Source: an uncultured Flavobacteriaceae bacterium
Lineage (GTDB): Bacteria > Bacteroidota > Bacteroidia > Flavobacteriales > Flavobacteriaceae
Reading direction: 5' to 3'
NCBI GenBank assembly: GCA_943842245.1
Contig: CALTAJ010000002.1
Coordinates: 1,065,700 to 1,129,699 of the forward strand
Length of the DNA stretch: 64,000 bases
Position 1 is the stretch's first letter; the number at the start of each line of letters is the position of its first letter. Both the position numbers and the translations under genes were made by a program. A model generated the notes under the pieces. That model was not told where the DNA came from, made no database searches, and worked only from the letters and a program-made list of their open reading frames with translations. Positions 1 to 9,761 of this stretch are shown piece by piece.

Positions 1-1200
1 TAGAGCCTTTTGGATTCCTGCAATAAAACGATCAATTTCCTCAAAGGTATTGTAAAAAGAAAAGGAGGCTCTAACAGTGCCGGGAATCTCAAAAAAATCC
101 ATAACAGGTTGAGCACAATGATGCCCAGTTCTAACAGCGATTCCTAATTGATCTAATATACTTCCTAAATCGTAAGGATGAATTTCTCCAACATTAAAAG
201 AAATAACTGCAGTTTTATCAGGAGCCTCTCCATAAATTTTGATTCCGTCAATCTTTTTGAGAGCATCGGTACAATAAGTTAACAGCTCATTTTCATATTT
301 TGCTATAGTGTCAAACCCAATAGAATTCATGTAGTCCAAAGCTGCACCAAAGGCTATTCCACCTGATATATTTGGGGTTCCTGCTTCAAATTTATGGGGA
401 AGATCTGCATAAGTTGTTTTTTCAAAAGTAACGGTAGCAATCATTTCTCCTCCCCCTTGATAAGGAGGTAGTTCTTTTAATAATTCTGCTTTACCATAGA
501 GCATCCCTACTCCTGTAGGGCCGCAAAGTTTATGTGCTGAAGTCACATAAAAATCAACATCTAAGGCTTGAAGATCAGGTTTGATATGTGGACAAGCTTG
601 TGCTCCGTCAATCAAAACAAGTGCTTCATATCCATGGGCTTTATTTATGATTTCCTTAATTGGGTTTACTGTACCTAAGGCGTTAGAAACATGGTTAACA
701 AAAACTAATTTTGTTTTTGAATTTAATAACTTATCAAAAGCTTCCATATTTAATGTACCATCCAATTTCATTGGAATCACCTTGAGATGAGCGCCAGTTT
801 TTTCACAAAGCATTTGCCAAGGAACAATATTGGAGTGATGCTCCATGGCAGAGATCATCAATTCATCTTTTGGATTCAAAAATTTGGTATAGCCCGAGGC
901 AATTAGATTAATACTCTCAGTTGTTCCTGCAGTAAGAATGATCTCGTAGGGCTCGGCTGCATTAAAATGTTTTTGAATTTTAATACGAGCTGTTTCATAA
1001 GCATCTGTAGCTTCCTGACTCAGTTTGTGAACTCCCCTGTGAATATTTGAATTCAATCTGCTATAATAGTCAACAATCACTTCAATGACTTGATTGGGGG
1101 TTTGTGAGGTGGCCGCATTATCAAAATACACAAGGTCTTGACCATTTACTTTCCTGGAAAGTATAGGAAAGTCTGCACGGATTTTATTTACGTCTATCAT
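1..1200 (-). CDS. sufS: Cysteine desulfurase SufS (3' end cut by window edge)
   Basis: PLP enzyme that takes sulfur from cysteine for Fe-S cluster assembly by the Suf system. It is absent from the ORF track because no stop lies in the window; frame reading gives about 400 residues from ATG at 1200. Seen: the PLP-lysine motif TSAHKLCG (Lys about residue 224), the persulfide cysteine in TGHHCAQP (about residue 362), and the C-terminal run DRFIAGIQKAL at the edge, so only a few residues are missing. The ATG overlaps the sufD stop (TAATG), which indicates translational coupling in a sufABCDS operon. Spacing and motifs match group II desulfurases closely. Confidence 0.95.
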   Translation of the reverse strand, partial: MIDVNKIRADFPILSRKVNGQDLVYFDNAATSQTPNQVIEVIVDYYSRLNSNIHRGVHKLSQEATDAYETARIKIQKHFNAAEPYEIILTAGTTESINLIASGYTKFLNPKDELMISAMEHHSNIVPWQMLCEKTGAHLKVIPMKLDGTLNMEAFDKLLNSKTKLVFVNHVSNALGTVNPIKEIINKAHGYEALVLIDGAQACPHIKPDLQALDVDFYVTSAHKLCGPTGVGMLYGKAELLKELPPYQGGGEMIATVTFEKTTYADLPHKFEAGTPNISGGIAFGAALDYMNSIGFDTIAKYENELLTYCTDALKKIDGIKIYGEAPDKTAVISFNVGEIHPYDLGSILDQLGIAVRTGHHCAQPVMDFFEIPGTVRASFSFYNTFEEIDRFIAGIQKAL

Positions 1201-2516
1201 TACAGCTCAAATCCAAGATTTACCCCCAGTTTTCTCGCAATCTGACCATTGATTCTCTTTTTCAAGGAAGGTAACTGAACACTTTCAAGAACATTATTTG
1301 CGAAAGCATAAGTCATTAATGCTTTGGCTTCTTTTTTAGGGATGCCTCTTGAGCGCAGATAAAATAGTGCTTCTTCATTCATTTGGCCTATAGTACATCC
1401 ATGAGAACATTTTACATCATCGGCAAAAATCTCAAGTTGTGGCTTACTATTTACTGTAGCCTTATCGTCTAAAAGCACATTATTATTTTGTTGAAAAGCA
1501 TTGGTTTTTTGTGCAATTTTATCCACTAAGATTTGTCCATTGAATACTCCTTCAGAACGTTCAGAAAAAATTCCTTTATAATCCTGATGACTTTCACAAT
1601 TAGGCTGAGAATGGTGTACCATAGTAGAGTGATCAACATGTTGTTTTCCTTCTAAAATGGTTACCCCTTTTAGGGTAGAAAGTATGTGTTCACCTTTATG
1701 AAAATATCTTAGATTATTTCGAATTAATTTTCCACCCAAAGAAAAAGTGTGCACACTTGCATGACTGTTTTTTTCTTGCTGGATGTAGGTATTGTCAATT
1801 AATGAAGCTGTCGTTAAATCATTTTGTAATTTATAATAATCAACAAAAGCTTCTTCATGAACATAAATTTCTGTAACACTATTGGTTACAACAGAATGCT
1901 GCTTTAAACTTTGGTGACGTTCAATGATTTGTACCTGTGAATTTTTATCAATGACAATCAAATTACGAGGTTGAAGCCAAAGTGAATCCTGTTCCCCAGA
2001 AGAAAAATGAATAATCTCAATAGGCTTTTCAGCAACAGTTTTTTTAGGTATATAAATAAATGCACCCTCTTTAGCATAAGATGTATTTAATGCAGTTAAA
2101 CTTTCGTCAAATGGAGCAATTTTATTAAAGTATGAGTTGATTATGTCTCTATACTTGGGTTTGGATAATGCAGCAGACATCAAACAAACATCTAAGCCGT
2201 CGTGGGTTGTATTAGATAAAAAAGGATTGTAAACACCATCGATAAAAATAACTTTGTAGGTGTCTGTATCATAAAGGAAGTATTTTTTAACATCCTTAAG
2301 TTCAATGGAAGCCTCTGACTTTGGAAAAAGCGAATAGTCTTTATGAATCAATGCGTCTAGTGAGGTATATTTCCATAACTCATCTTTTTTTGATGGGAAT
2401 CCTTTTTCTTCAAAAATCTTAAGAGCGTGAGCACGAGTATCATGTACACTATCTGTAAGATCTAAATCTTCTTCAAATGCTAAATATGAGGATATTAATT
2501 TCTCTTTAAATTCCAT
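1200..2516 (-). CDS. sufD: Fe-S cluster assembly protein SufD
   Basis: Scaffold subunit that forms the SufBC2D complex with SufB and the ATPase SufC. It has 438 residues, usual for SufD. The C-terminal half carries the SufB/SufD beta-helix core with the conserved stretch around DDVKCSHGCTIG and the ending ALFYLRSRGIP. The ATG follows the sufC stop directly (TAA then ATG) and the stop overlaps sufS, so the genes are tightly coupled. It is less conserved than sufB, as is normal for the pair. Confidence 0.95.
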   Translation of the reverse strand: MEFKEKLISSYLAFEEDLDLTDSVHDTRAHALKIFEEKGFPSKKDELWKYTSLDALIHKDYSLFPKSEASIELKDVKKYFLYDTDTYKVIFIDGVYNPFLSNTTHDGLDVCLMSAALSKPKYRDIINSYFNKIAPFDESLTALNTSYAKEGAFIYIPKKTVAEKPIEIIHFSSGEQDSLWLQPRNLIVIDKNSQVQIIERHQSLKQHSVVTNSVTEIYVHEEAFVDYYKLQNDLTTASLIDNTYIQQEKNSHASVHTFSLGGKLIRNNLRYFHKGEHILSTLKGVTILEGKQHVDHSTMVHHSQPNCESHQDYKGIFSERSEGVFNGQILVDKIAQKTNAFQQNNNVLLDDKATVNSKPQLEIFADDVKCSHGCTIGQMNEEALFYLRSRGIPKKEAKALMTYAFANNVLESVQLPSLKKRINGQIARKLGVNLGFEL

Positions 2517-3263
2517 TTATGCTAATTCTTTTATCCAGTCGTAGCCCTTAGCTTCTAACTCATGAGCTAATTCTTTAGTTCCAGATTTAACAATTTTTCC
2601 ATCAAATAATACGTGTACAAAGTCAGGAACTATATAATCTAACAATCGCTGGTAATGAGTAATTACTACTACTGCATTGTCTTTTCCTTTTAACTTATTT
2701 ACGCCGTTTGCAACTATTTTTAAAGCATCTATATCAAGTCCTGAGTCTGTTTCGTCTAAAATTGCAAAAGCAGGCTCAAGCATCGCCATTTGGAAAATTT
2801 CGTTTCTCTTTTTCTCACCTCCAGAAAATCCTTCATTCAAAGAACGAGATAAGAATTTAGAATCTATATCCAAAAGTTTTGCCTTCTCGCGTATTTTTTT
2901 TAGTAACTCGCTCGCTGGCATATCTTTAAGGCCTTGAGCTTTTCTATTAGCATTAATTGCTGTCTTAATAAAGTTTGTTACAGATACTCCCGGTATTTCA
3001 ACTGGATATTGAAAAGAGAGAAAAATGCCTAAATGAGCTCTAGACTCTGCGTCTAAATCGGCCAAGTCATTACCTTTTAAAAGAATCTTCCCCTTGATAA
3101 CTTTATAATCTTCATTTCCAGCTACAACAGAGGCTAAAGTACTTTTACCGGAGCCATTAGGCCCCATGATGGCGTGAACTTCTCCAGCTTTTACATCAAG
3201 GTCAATACCTTTTAAAATCGTTTTCCCTTCTACTTGGGCATGTAAATTTTCAATCGTTAACAT
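2517..3263 (-). CDS. sufC: Fe-S cluster assembly ATPase SufC
   Basis: ABC-type cytosolic ATPase that powers the SufBCD scaffold. The 248-residue protein shows Walker A GPNGSGKST (about residue 35), the signature region NEGFSGGEKKR with the extra-basic SufC form, Walker B FAILDETDSGLD and a switch His in VITHYQR. No membrane segment, as expected for SufC. It lies between sufB (12-base gap) and sufD (zero gap). Confidence 0.97.
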   Translation of the reverse strand: MLTIENLHAQVEGKTILKGIDLDVKAGEVHAIMGPNGSGKSTLASVVAGNEDYKVIKGKILLKGNDLADLDAESRAHLGIFLSFQYPVEIPGVSVTNFIKTAINANRKAQGLKDMPASELLKKIREKAKLLDIDSKFLSRSLNEGFSGGEKKRNEIFQMAMLEPAFAILDETDSGLDIDALKIVANGVNKLKGKDNAVVVITHYQRLLDYIVPDFVHVLFDGKIVKSGTKELAHELEAKGYDWIKELA

Positions 3264-3275
3264 TAGTTGCTTTTT

Positions 3276-4721
3276 TTATCCCACTGATCCTTCAAGGGAA
3301 ATTTCTAACAATTTTTGTGCTTCTACAGCAAATTCCATGGGAAGCTTGTTTAATACTTCTTTACTGAAACCATTTACAATTAAAGCAATAGCCTTTTCAG
3401 TATCAATTCCTCTTTGATTGCAATAAAAAATTTGATCTTCCCCTATTTTACTCGTTGTAGCCTCGTGTTCAATATGAGCTGTGTTACTTTTAGCCTCTAT
3501 ATAAGGAAAAGTATGGGCACCACAATCATTTCCCATTAATAGTGAATCACATTGTGAAAAGTTTCGAGCATTTTTTGTTCTTGAACCAACTTTGACTAAA
3601 CCACGATAGCTATTTTGTGAATTCCCTGCTGAGATTCCCTTAGAGATAATAGTACTTCGAGTATTATTTCCTAAATGGATCATTTTAGTTCCGGTGTCAG
3701 CTTGTTGGAAATTGTTAGTAACTGCTATGGAGTAAAATTCTCCGATGGAGTAGTCGCCTTTCAAGATACATGAGGGATATTTCCAAGTCACAGCAGACCC
3801 AGTTTCTACTTGAGTCCATGAAATTTTAGAACGAGTATTACAAAGCCCTCTTTTAGTTACAAAATTATAAACCCCACCTTTTCCTTCTTTATCTCCTGGA
3901 TACCAGTTTTGAACAGTAGAATATTTAATCTCTGCATCATCCATTGCGATAAGTTCAACCACAGCTGCGTGTAATTGATTTTCGTCTCTTGAGGGGGCTG
4001 TACATCCTTCTAAATAGCTAACATAGCTTGACTCGTCTGCGATGACTAATGTTCTTTCAAACTGGCCTGTACCAGCTTGATTAATTCTAAAATAGGTTGA
4101 TAATTCCATTGGACATCTTACCCCTTTCGGGATATAGCAAAAAGAGCCATCTGTAAAAACAGCACTATTTAGCGCTGCGTAATAATTATCCTTAGGGGGA
4201 ATAACAGTACCGATATATTTTTTAACTAATTCAGGATGGTCTTTTATAGCTTCAGAAATTGAGCAGAAAATTATACCTTTTTCTGCTAGAGTTTCTCTAA
4301 AAGTTGTTGCTACAGATACTGAATCTACAACGATGTCGACTGCTACTCCAGAAAGTTTTTTCTGCTCTTCGATAGAAATTCCCAACTTATTGAAGGTTTC
4401 CAACAATTCTGGATCAACTTGATCTAAGTTTTCGTATTTAGGTTTTTTTTTCGGAGCTGAGTAATAAGAAATTGATTGTAAATCAGGTTTTTTATAATGA
4501 ACATTTGCCCACTCAGGCTCAGTCATCTCCTTCCAATTATAATATGCTTTCAATCGCCAATCAGTCATCCATTCAGGTTCACCTTTTTTATCTGAAATTT
4601 TACGAATTATTTCCTCATTAAGTCCAACAGGAAAAGTATCTGATTCAATGTCAGTATAGAATCCATATTCGTACTCTTTGGTTTCTAATTCCTTTTTTAA
4701 TTCTTCTTCAGTATATGCCAT
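3276..4721 (-). CDS. sufB: Fe-S cluster assembly protein SufB
   Basis: Main scaffold subunit of SufBC2D on which Fe-S clusters are built. The track opens at a TTG (4727); the ATG at 4721 ([10 protein letters not shown]) is the better start and gives 481 residues, the usual SufB length. Typical SufB stretches are visible, including [12 protein letters not shown] near the N-terminus, [20 protein letters not shown] in the middle and [18 protein letters not shown] near the end. It sits 9 bases after the sufA stop. Confidence 0.96.
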   Translation of the reverse strand: MAYTEEELKKELETKEYEYGFYTDIESDTFPVGLNEEIIRKISDKKGEPEWMTDWRLKAYYNWKEMTEPEWANVHYKKPDLQSISYYSAPKKKPKYENLDQVDPELLETFNKLGISIEEQKKLSGVAVDIVVDSVSVATTFRETLAEKGIIFCSISEAIKDHPELVKKYIGTVIPPKDNYYAALNSAVFTDGSFCYIPKGVRCPMELSTYFRINQAGTGQFERTLVIADESSYVSYLEGCTAPSRDENQLHAAVVELIAMDDAEIKYSTVQNWYPGDKEGKGGVYNFVTKRGLCNTRSKISWTQVETGSAVTWKYPSCILKGDYSIGEFYSIAVTNNFQQADTGTKMIHLGNNTRSTIISKGISAGNSQNSYRGLVKVGSRTKNARNFSQCDSLLMGNDCGAHTFPYIEAKSNTAHIEHEATTSKIGEDQIFYCNQRGIDTEKAIALIVNGFSKEVLNKLPMEFAVEAQKLLEISLEGSVG

Positions 4722-4730
4722 TTTCAATTT

Positions 4731-5060
4731 TTATAGAGAGAAGCTTTCACCACATCCACAAGTTCGCTGTGCGTTAGGATTATTAAAAACAAAGCCTTTT
4801 CCATTAAGACCCCCTGAATATTCAAGAGTTGTCCCCACTAGGTAGAGCAAGCTTTTTTTATCAACTAATATTTTTACCTGATTATCCTCGAAAAGTTTAT
4901 CTTCATCTTGAAACTCATGATCGAATTTTAGATCATAGGAAAGTCCCGAGCAGCCTCCACTTTTTACTCCCACTCGAACATAATCGTTGAAAGGATCAAA
5001 GCCTTCCTCCCTCATCAGGATAGAGACTTTCTTTTTAGCTGTTTCTGCAACTTTAATCAT
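4731..5060 (-). CDS. sufA: HesB/IscA-family Fe-S carrier (SufA-like)
   Basis: A-type carrier that receives clusters from SufBCD and passes them to apoproteins. The 109-residue protein has the three conserved cysteines: one in KSGGCSGLSY (about residue 38) and two in the terminal TCGCGESF. It is the first gene of the suf operon, with a Bacteroidota -7 element just upstream. The name sufA follows its operon position; from sequence alone iscA or erpA would fit equally. Confidence 0.92.
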   Translation of the reverse strand: MIKVAETAKKKVSILMREEGFDPFNDYVRVGVKSGGCSGLSYDLKFDHEFQDEDKLFEDNQVKILVDKKSLLYLVGTTLEYSGGLNGKGFVFNNPNAQRTCGCGESFSL

Positions 5061-5087
5061 TTTTTAAAAATTAACCTAAATGATCAA

Positions 5088-5095
5088 CAAATATA
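5088..5095 (-). promoter_or_regulatory. Promoter -7 element of the suf operon
   Basis: The minus strand reads TATATTTG, a full match to the Bacteroidota -7 consensus TAnnTTTG, about 28 bases before the sufA ATG. No good TTG -33 element lies at the usual spacing, so the call rests on the -7 box and its position at an operon head. Confidence 0.6.
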
Positions 5096-5157
5096 GGTTA
5101 TTTCTGTTGATTTTGATCGAATTGTAATCGATTTAAGCTATAAGTCAATTGTTGATT

Positions 5158-6498
5158 TTAATGCCAAAAAGCAATGAAAATATCTTTTTCACCTTTAGAA
5201 TCTTTAAAGTTTCCTGAGCTGCTTTCACTACTTCCAACTACAATAACTTCCCCTTTTTGAGTCAACACTAAATCGTTAGCTTGATCTAAGCCTGAACCAC
5301 TAAGATTAGTATTTTGAATCAAGCTGCCGTTGGGTAAAGTAAAATATAGGCTAACATCATTATTAATGGTCTGTTCACCTACACTAATGTTTGAGCTATT
5401 TCTTTGTCCTACAAAAACTAAAGTTCCATCTGGGCGCTCAATTAATGCTTTTGCAGAATCAAATCCTGAACCGCCTAAAGTTTTCAATCCCTGAAAACTA
5501 CCAGAGGGTGAAAGTCTTGCAAGTAGGATATCGGAAGATCCTGCATTACTTAAAATATCGCCATCACTGCTGAAGGTGTATCCTAAAACTAAATATTCCC
5601 CAGCATTTGTTTCAATAATAGCATTCCCTTTATCATATTCAGAACCTCCAATGGACCGTTCCCAAAGCAAATTACCACTAGAATCGATTTTTATTACCCA
5701 AACATCGTAGCTCCCACGAGGATTTCTTATATCGACATCTTGGCTTTCTGAAGCTCCAACAATAACATAAGCATCATCCTTACTTTGAATGGCATCATAA
5801 GAGCGATCATTTCTTGTTCCTCCGAAATATCTACGCCACTCTATATTCCCTTCTAAATCTATTTTATGAACCCAAAACTCTCCAACTCCGTGGCGAGCAG
5901 AAAAATGTGCCTCTTTTTTATTCTGACCTAGTCCATTAGACGCAGTAACATCTAAAAAGCCATTGAAAAATAAACCACCATCAGAGGTTGCTATAATATT
6001 GTATGCGTGATCATGTCCCAAAAATCCAAAACTTTTCTCCCAAAGAAGATTACCTTTTGAATCTGTCCTAAGAACCCAGTTATCGTGCTGTCCTTTATTG
6101 ATAGATGCGTCTCCGTCACTACTTTTACTATATCCAATTAGAGCAAAACCTTTGTCAGATAGCTCGACAAGGCCATGTCCTCTGTCATCACCTGCCCCCC
6201 CATAGGTCTTTATCCATTGAAGTTTTGCTTCATCATTAAATTTCATTAAAAAAATATCACTTCCAGTGCGAACTTTATTTGAAAAATCTCCGTCATTGCT
6301 CTGTGTATTTCCAACTATAGCAAAACCGCCATCATTAGTAATAATTACTGCATTTGCAACATCTTCTTTGCTGCCTCCAAAGGTTTGAATAGATTTCCAG
6401 GTATTTGAAACTGATGGCAAGAAGGGCCAGTTCGTCTCAGTTACGGGAGTACAGCTGAGAAAAATGAAAAGTAAAAAAAGATTTTGGCAGTTATTCAT
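5158..6498 (-). CDS. Lipoprotein with seven delta-60-like propeller repeats
   Basis: Exported protein of unknown role. The N-terminus is a lipoprotein signal ending in a lipobox (FIFLSC, Cys about residue 16). The rest consists of seven repeats of about 55 to 65 residues, each with a core like GGSxxDxAxxIIxTxDGG followed by VGxTxSxDGD and ending in a GNLLW-type strand. Seven such units suggest a seven-bladed beta-propeller. The ATG overlaps the stop of the upstream gene (8 bases), so the two are co-translated. No catalytic motif was seen. A binding or surface-scaffold role is only an inference. Confidence 0.85.
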   Translation of the reverse strand: MNNCQNLFLLFIFLSCTPVTETNWPFLPSVSNTWKSIQTFGGSKEDVANAVIITNDGGFAIVGNTQSNDGDFSNKVRTGSDIFLMKFNDEAKLQWIKTYGGAGDDRGHGLVELSDKGFALIGYSKSSDGDASINKGQHDNWVLRTDSKGNLLWEKSFGFLGHDHAYNIIATSDGGLFFNGFLDVTASNGLGQNKKEAHFSARHGVGEFWVHKIDLEGNIEWRRYFGGTRNDRSYDAIQSKDDAYVIVGASESQDVDIRNPRGSYDVWVIKIDSSGNLLWERSIGGSEYDKGNAIIETNAGEYLVLGYTFSSDGDILSNAGSSDILLARLSPSGSFQGLKTLGGSGFDSAKALIERPDGTLVFVGQRNSSNISVGEQTINNDVSLYFTLPNGSLIQNTNLSGSGLDQANDLVLTQKGEVIVVGSSESSSGNFKDSKGEKDIFIAFWH

Positions 6499-7744
6499 CT
6501 GAAGCTTTAACTAAAAATAAGCCTGAATCTATATCGTTAATCGCTATAACCCCACTCTCGAAAAAGGGATAAATACTCCAAGCCCCATTAAACTTTGGAT
6601 TATTATTAGAAGGATACGTATCAAAGAAACCAATTTCTATAACACTTTTATTTTGAACCTGACTAATATCCAACACTCTAAGTCCAGCGGTATAACTCGC
6701 AAGATAAAATTTATTCCCTTTAACATAACCATTATGGTCTATTGCGTTTACTCCTCCAAAATAATTTACATGAAGGGTGGGATTGGAAAGACTAGTTAAG
6801 TCAAAAATACGTGTTTGAGTAGGAGCTCCATATTGGAGCTCATCTAACTCATCTCCAAGAAAAAAATATTGATGATCTTCCGATAAGAATCCTTGATGGG
6901 AATATCCCCCGTTAGTATAGGTGATAGAATTAATACTAATTGGATTTGACTTATCAGTTACATCTATAATAATTATTTGATTATTTTTTCCTCCATCACT
7001 ATTACTCCCAAAAAGAAGTTCTCGTCCTTCATATTGAGTATCTGGACCATCGTAAATGACAATTTGAGCGTCATGAGTATATGAGTCATCAGCATAACCT
7101 CCTACAATTGTCGGATTTTTAGGATTACTAATATCTATAAAAACAGGTCCTCCTTGATATAATTTAGAGCCAAAAACATAAGCATAACCACTTTCCTGAT
7201 TGATCCATATATTATGAGCATTTCCAAAAGCAGTCAAACTAGCATCTGAGGTTAAGATTTGAAACTCGTCAAGCAATCTTAATCTAGTTAAATCAAATAC
7301 TTGTAAGCCATGCTCAGGTGCTTCACTCACAATAAATGCATGATTTTCATAAACTTTGATGTCACGCCAGGGACTAACTGTTGTTGCAGTGGGAAGTTTT
7401 CCCAAAAAAATTGGGTTTTTAGGATCACTTATATCGATAAAAGCTGTTCCATCATCAAGACCACAAAGCACATACTCCTTTCCAGATTCAAGATCCACCC
7501 AGCCCCAATTATCATTTGCGGCTTCACTCCCAAAAGTTTCCAAAGAAATTTTTGCAAATAAATCATAACCTAAGCAGGGATAGATTCCAGCCATACCATT
7601 GTCACAAGGAGTCCCTGATAAATCTAAAACTGATTGAATAGGGTTTGGTTCTAGTGGAATATCATCAATAATTTGAGGAAGTTCAGGAAGCTCTTTAGCA
7701 CATGCAAAAACAAGAACAGATATAATTAGAAAACTTTTTTTCAT
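6491..7744 (-). CDS. Choice-of-anchor B family lipoprotein (LVIVD-type repeats)
   Basis: Exported protein resembling the choice-of-anchor B family, with several ISDPKNP / FDLTSLSNP repeats of the LVIVD type that probably build a beta-propeller. The ATG at 7744 (MKKSFLIISVLVFAC) starts a clean lipoprotein signal; the track start 12 codons earlier would spoil it. The cysteine-containing stretch CDNGMAGIYPCLGYD follows the signal. In this family the C-terminal anchor varies (lipid, sorting tail); here the anchor is the N-terminal lipid. Function unknown. It is first of a two-gene unit with the repeat lipoprotein. Confidence 0.83.
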   Translation of the reverse strand: MKKSFLIISVLVFACAKELPELPQIIDDIPLEPNPIQSVLDLSGTPCDNGMAGIYPCLGYDLFAKISLETFGSEAANDNWGWVDLESGKEYVLCGLDDGTAFIDISDPKNPIFLGKLPTATTVSPWRDIKVYENHAFIVSEAPEHGLQVFDLTRLRLLDEFQILTSDASLTAFGNAHNIWINQESGYAYVFGSKLYQGGPVFIDISNPKNPTIVGGYADDSYTHDAQIVIYDGPDTQYEGRELLFGSNSDGGKNNQIIIIDVTDKSNPISINSITYTNGGYSHQGFLSEDHQYFFLGDELDELQYGAPTQTRIFDLTSLSNPTLHVNYFGGVNAIDHNGYVKGNKFYLASYTAGLRVLDISQVQNKSVIEIGFFDTYPSNNNPKFNGAWSIYPFFESGVIAINDIDSGLFLVKASDE

Positions 7745-7783
7745 GTGTTTAAAATTAAACAATTTAATAAAGATTAGCATGGT

Positions 7784-7812
7784 TTGACATTTCTAATCTA
7801 TGCTTACTTTTG
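7784..7812 (+). promoter_or_regulatory. Promoter of thiL (TTG-N18-TACTTTTG)
   Basis: TTG at 7784 and TACTTTTG at 7805 are separated by 18 bases, a full match to the Bacteroidota promoter. The TTG is also the start codon chosen by the ORF track, which is therefore wrong. Transcription should begin at or just before the ATG at 7817, so the message is probably leaderless or nearly so. Confidence 0.75.
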
Positions 7813-7816
7813 TAAT

Positions 7817-8860
7817 ATGTTAGAAAATAAAAACTCTTCAAAAACATCCTTAAGTGATCTTGGTGAATTTGCCCTTATTGATCATTTAACAAAAAAATTT
7901 GGTCTTGAAAACAAATCAAGCCACATGGGTATTGGTGATGATGCTGCGATATTACAACACGGCAATAAACCCACCTTAATCAGTACGGATCTTTTAATTG
8001 AAGGTGTTCATTTTGACTTAAGTTATATGCCTCTTAAGCATTTAGGATATAAAGCAGTTATGGTTAATATTTCAGATATCTATGCTATGAATTCTATTCC
8101 ACAGCAAATAACGGTCTCTATAGCAGTTTCCAATCGTTTTACTTTAGAGGCTGTGGAAGAACTTTATCAAGGAATTAATTTAGCTTGCAAGAACTATAAA
8201 GTTGATCTCATCGGGGGTGATACTTCGAGTAGTACAAAAGGATTAATCCTTTCCGTGTCAGTTTTGGGTTGTGCTTCTGAAAAGAAAATTGTAAAGCGAG
8301 ATGGAGCTAAAGAAAATGATTTGCTTGTCGTAAGTGGAGATCTTGGAGGCGCTTATGCAGGACTTCAAGTCCTTGAACGAGAAAAAGCTGTTTTTAAAGT
8401 AAATCCAAATACACAACCCGACTTAAGTAATTATGCCTACAGTATTGAGCGACAACTCAAGCCAGAAGCAAGGAAAGACGTTATTGAATTACTGGATGAA
8501 CTCAATATTGTACCGACCTCTATGATTGACGTGAGTGATGGTTTATCCTCTGAAATTCTTCATCTTTCAAAGGCATCTAAAGTTGGTTTTCATCTTTTTG
8601 AAGAAAAAATACCAATTGATCCAGAGATAAGTCTAATCTGTCAAGAATTTAAATTAAACTCTACTACAGCTGCTCTTAATGGTGGAGAAGATTACGAATT
8701 ACTTTTCACAATTGATCAAAAAGACTTTGATAAAATCAAAAATCATCCCTTACTGACTGTAATTGGTCATGCCTGTGATAATAAGGCTGGATGTCAATTG
8801 ATCACTGGACTAGGACACCAAATAGAAATATCTGCACAAGGGTGGCAATCATTCTCTTAA
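7817..8860 (+). CDS. thiL: Thiamine-monophosphate kinase
   Basis: Phosphorylates thiamine monophosphate to thiamine diphosphate, the last step of cofactor synthesis. With ATG at 7817 the protein has 347 residues, normal for ThiL. Family features seen: GIGDDAAIL near residue 38 (metal-binding aspartates), STDLLIEGVHFD, GGDTSSS in the middle, the later MIDVSDGLSSE, and GGEDYELLFT near the C-terminus, all typical of the PurM-like fold. It ends 2 bases from the convergent ZIP gene. Thiamine uptake genes and TPP-dependent dxs are in the same window. Confidence 0.95.
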   Translation: MLENKNSSKTSLSDLGEFALIDHLTKKFGLENKSSHMGIGDDAAILQHGNKPTLISTDLLIEGVHFDLSYMPLKHLGYKAVMVNISDIYAMNSIPQQITVSIAVSNRFTLEAVEELYQGINLACKNYKVDLIGGDTSSSTKGLILSVSVLGCASEKKIVKRDGAKENDLLVVSGDLGGAYAGLQVLEREKAVFKVNPNTQPDLSNYAYSIERQLKPEARKDVIELLDELNIVPTSMIDVSDGLSSEILHLSKASKVGFHLFEEKIPIDPEISLICQEFKLNSTTAALNGGEDYELLFTIDQKDFDKIKNHPLLTVIGHACDNKAGCQLITGLGHQIEISAQGWQSFS

Positions 8861-8862
8861 AA

Positions 8863-9678
8863 TTAACCTAAGGCAACATCTAAGCTCATCATTACTATAA
8901 AGCCTCCAATGAAACCTAAGGTGGCAATGTCTGTATAACGATCTTGTTGGGTTTCAGGAATAACTTCTTCTACAACTACGAAAATCATAGCTCCAGCAGC
9001 AAATGCAAGAGCATAGGGAAGTATAGGGGTAAAAAAGGTTACTGCTAATGCTCCAATCACAGCAGCAATTGGCTCAACAATTGCAGAAAGTTGACCATAC
9101 CAAAAACTTTTAAATCGCGAGACTCCTTGTCTTCTCATTGGCATTGATACTGCAATTCCTTCTGGAAAATTTTGAATTCCGATTCCAATAGCCAATGCGA
9201 CTGCTCCTGCGATAGAAGCTTCAGGAATCCCTGCAGCAACTCCTCCAAATAAAACTCCTACAGCCAATCCTTCTGGTATGTTATGCAATGTAATTGCCAA
9301 AACCAACAAAGTTGTTTTATGCCAAGGGGTTTTTATACCCTCTGATTCCTTGAAATTAATATGAATATGAGGTAAAACTTTATCCAAACTAAAGATAAAA
9401 AGAGCTCCCAAACCAAAGCCTATAGATGCAGGAATTACTTTAATGAAACCTTCGCCAGGACTCATCTCAATGCCAGGAGCTAATAAACTCCAAAAACTCG
9501 CAGCTACCATAACTCCTCCCGTAAATCCCAAAAGCCCATCCAGAAGAGCTCGATTCATCTCTTTGACAAAAAAAACTAACGATGCTCCAAGGGCAGTGAG
9601 TCCCCAGGTAAATAGAGTCGCATAAAAAGCTCCAAGAACCGGGTCTGTCTTTCTGAAAAATTCAAGTATGGTGTCCAA
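8863..9678 (-). CDS. ZIP family divalent metal transporter (GufA type)
   Basis: Inner-membrane importer of zinc or related divalent metals. The 271-residue protein has about eight hydrophobic segments, the TM4 motif HNIPEGLAVGV and the TM5 motif QNFPEGIAVSMP, the pair typical of the GufA subfamily. A His-containing cytosolic loop (HIHINF) lies between early segments. An in-frame TAG directly precedes the TTG at 9678, and no ATG lies near, so TTG is the likely start. A -7 element lies just upstream. The metal cannot be told from sequence. Confidence 0.9.
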   Translation of the reverse strand: MDTILEFFRKTDPVLGAFYATLFTWGLTALGASLVFFVKEMNRALLDGLLGFTGGVMVAASFWSLLAPGIEMSPGEGFIKVIPASIGFGLGALFIFSLDKVLPHIHINFKESEGIKTPWHKTTLLVLAITLHNIPEGLAVGVLFGGVAAGIPEASIAGAVALAIGIGIQNFPEGIAVSMPMRRQGVSRFKSFWYGQLSAIVEPIAAVIGALAVTFFTPILPYALAFAAGAMIFVVVEEVIPETQQDRYTDIATLGFIGGFIVMMSLDVALG

Positions 9679-9693
9679 CTAAAATATTTTTTG

Positions 9694-9701
9694 CAAAAGT
9701 A
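9694..9701 (-). promoter_or_regulatory. Promoter -7 element of the ZIP transporter gene
   Basis: The minus strand reads TACTTTTG, a full TAnnTTTG match, about 16 bases before the TTG start; a TTC lies 20 bases further upstream as a weak -33 element. Confidence 0.55.
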
Positions 9702-9761
9702 AACAGTTTATATGAGTTTTTGAACATCTAAGCGACTTTTAGTTACTTTTACAGCTCGACT

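Noticed and set aside
581-790. 69-residue plus-strand ORF
   Set aside because: It is the antisense shadow of sufS, which itself is missing from the track because it has no stop in the window.
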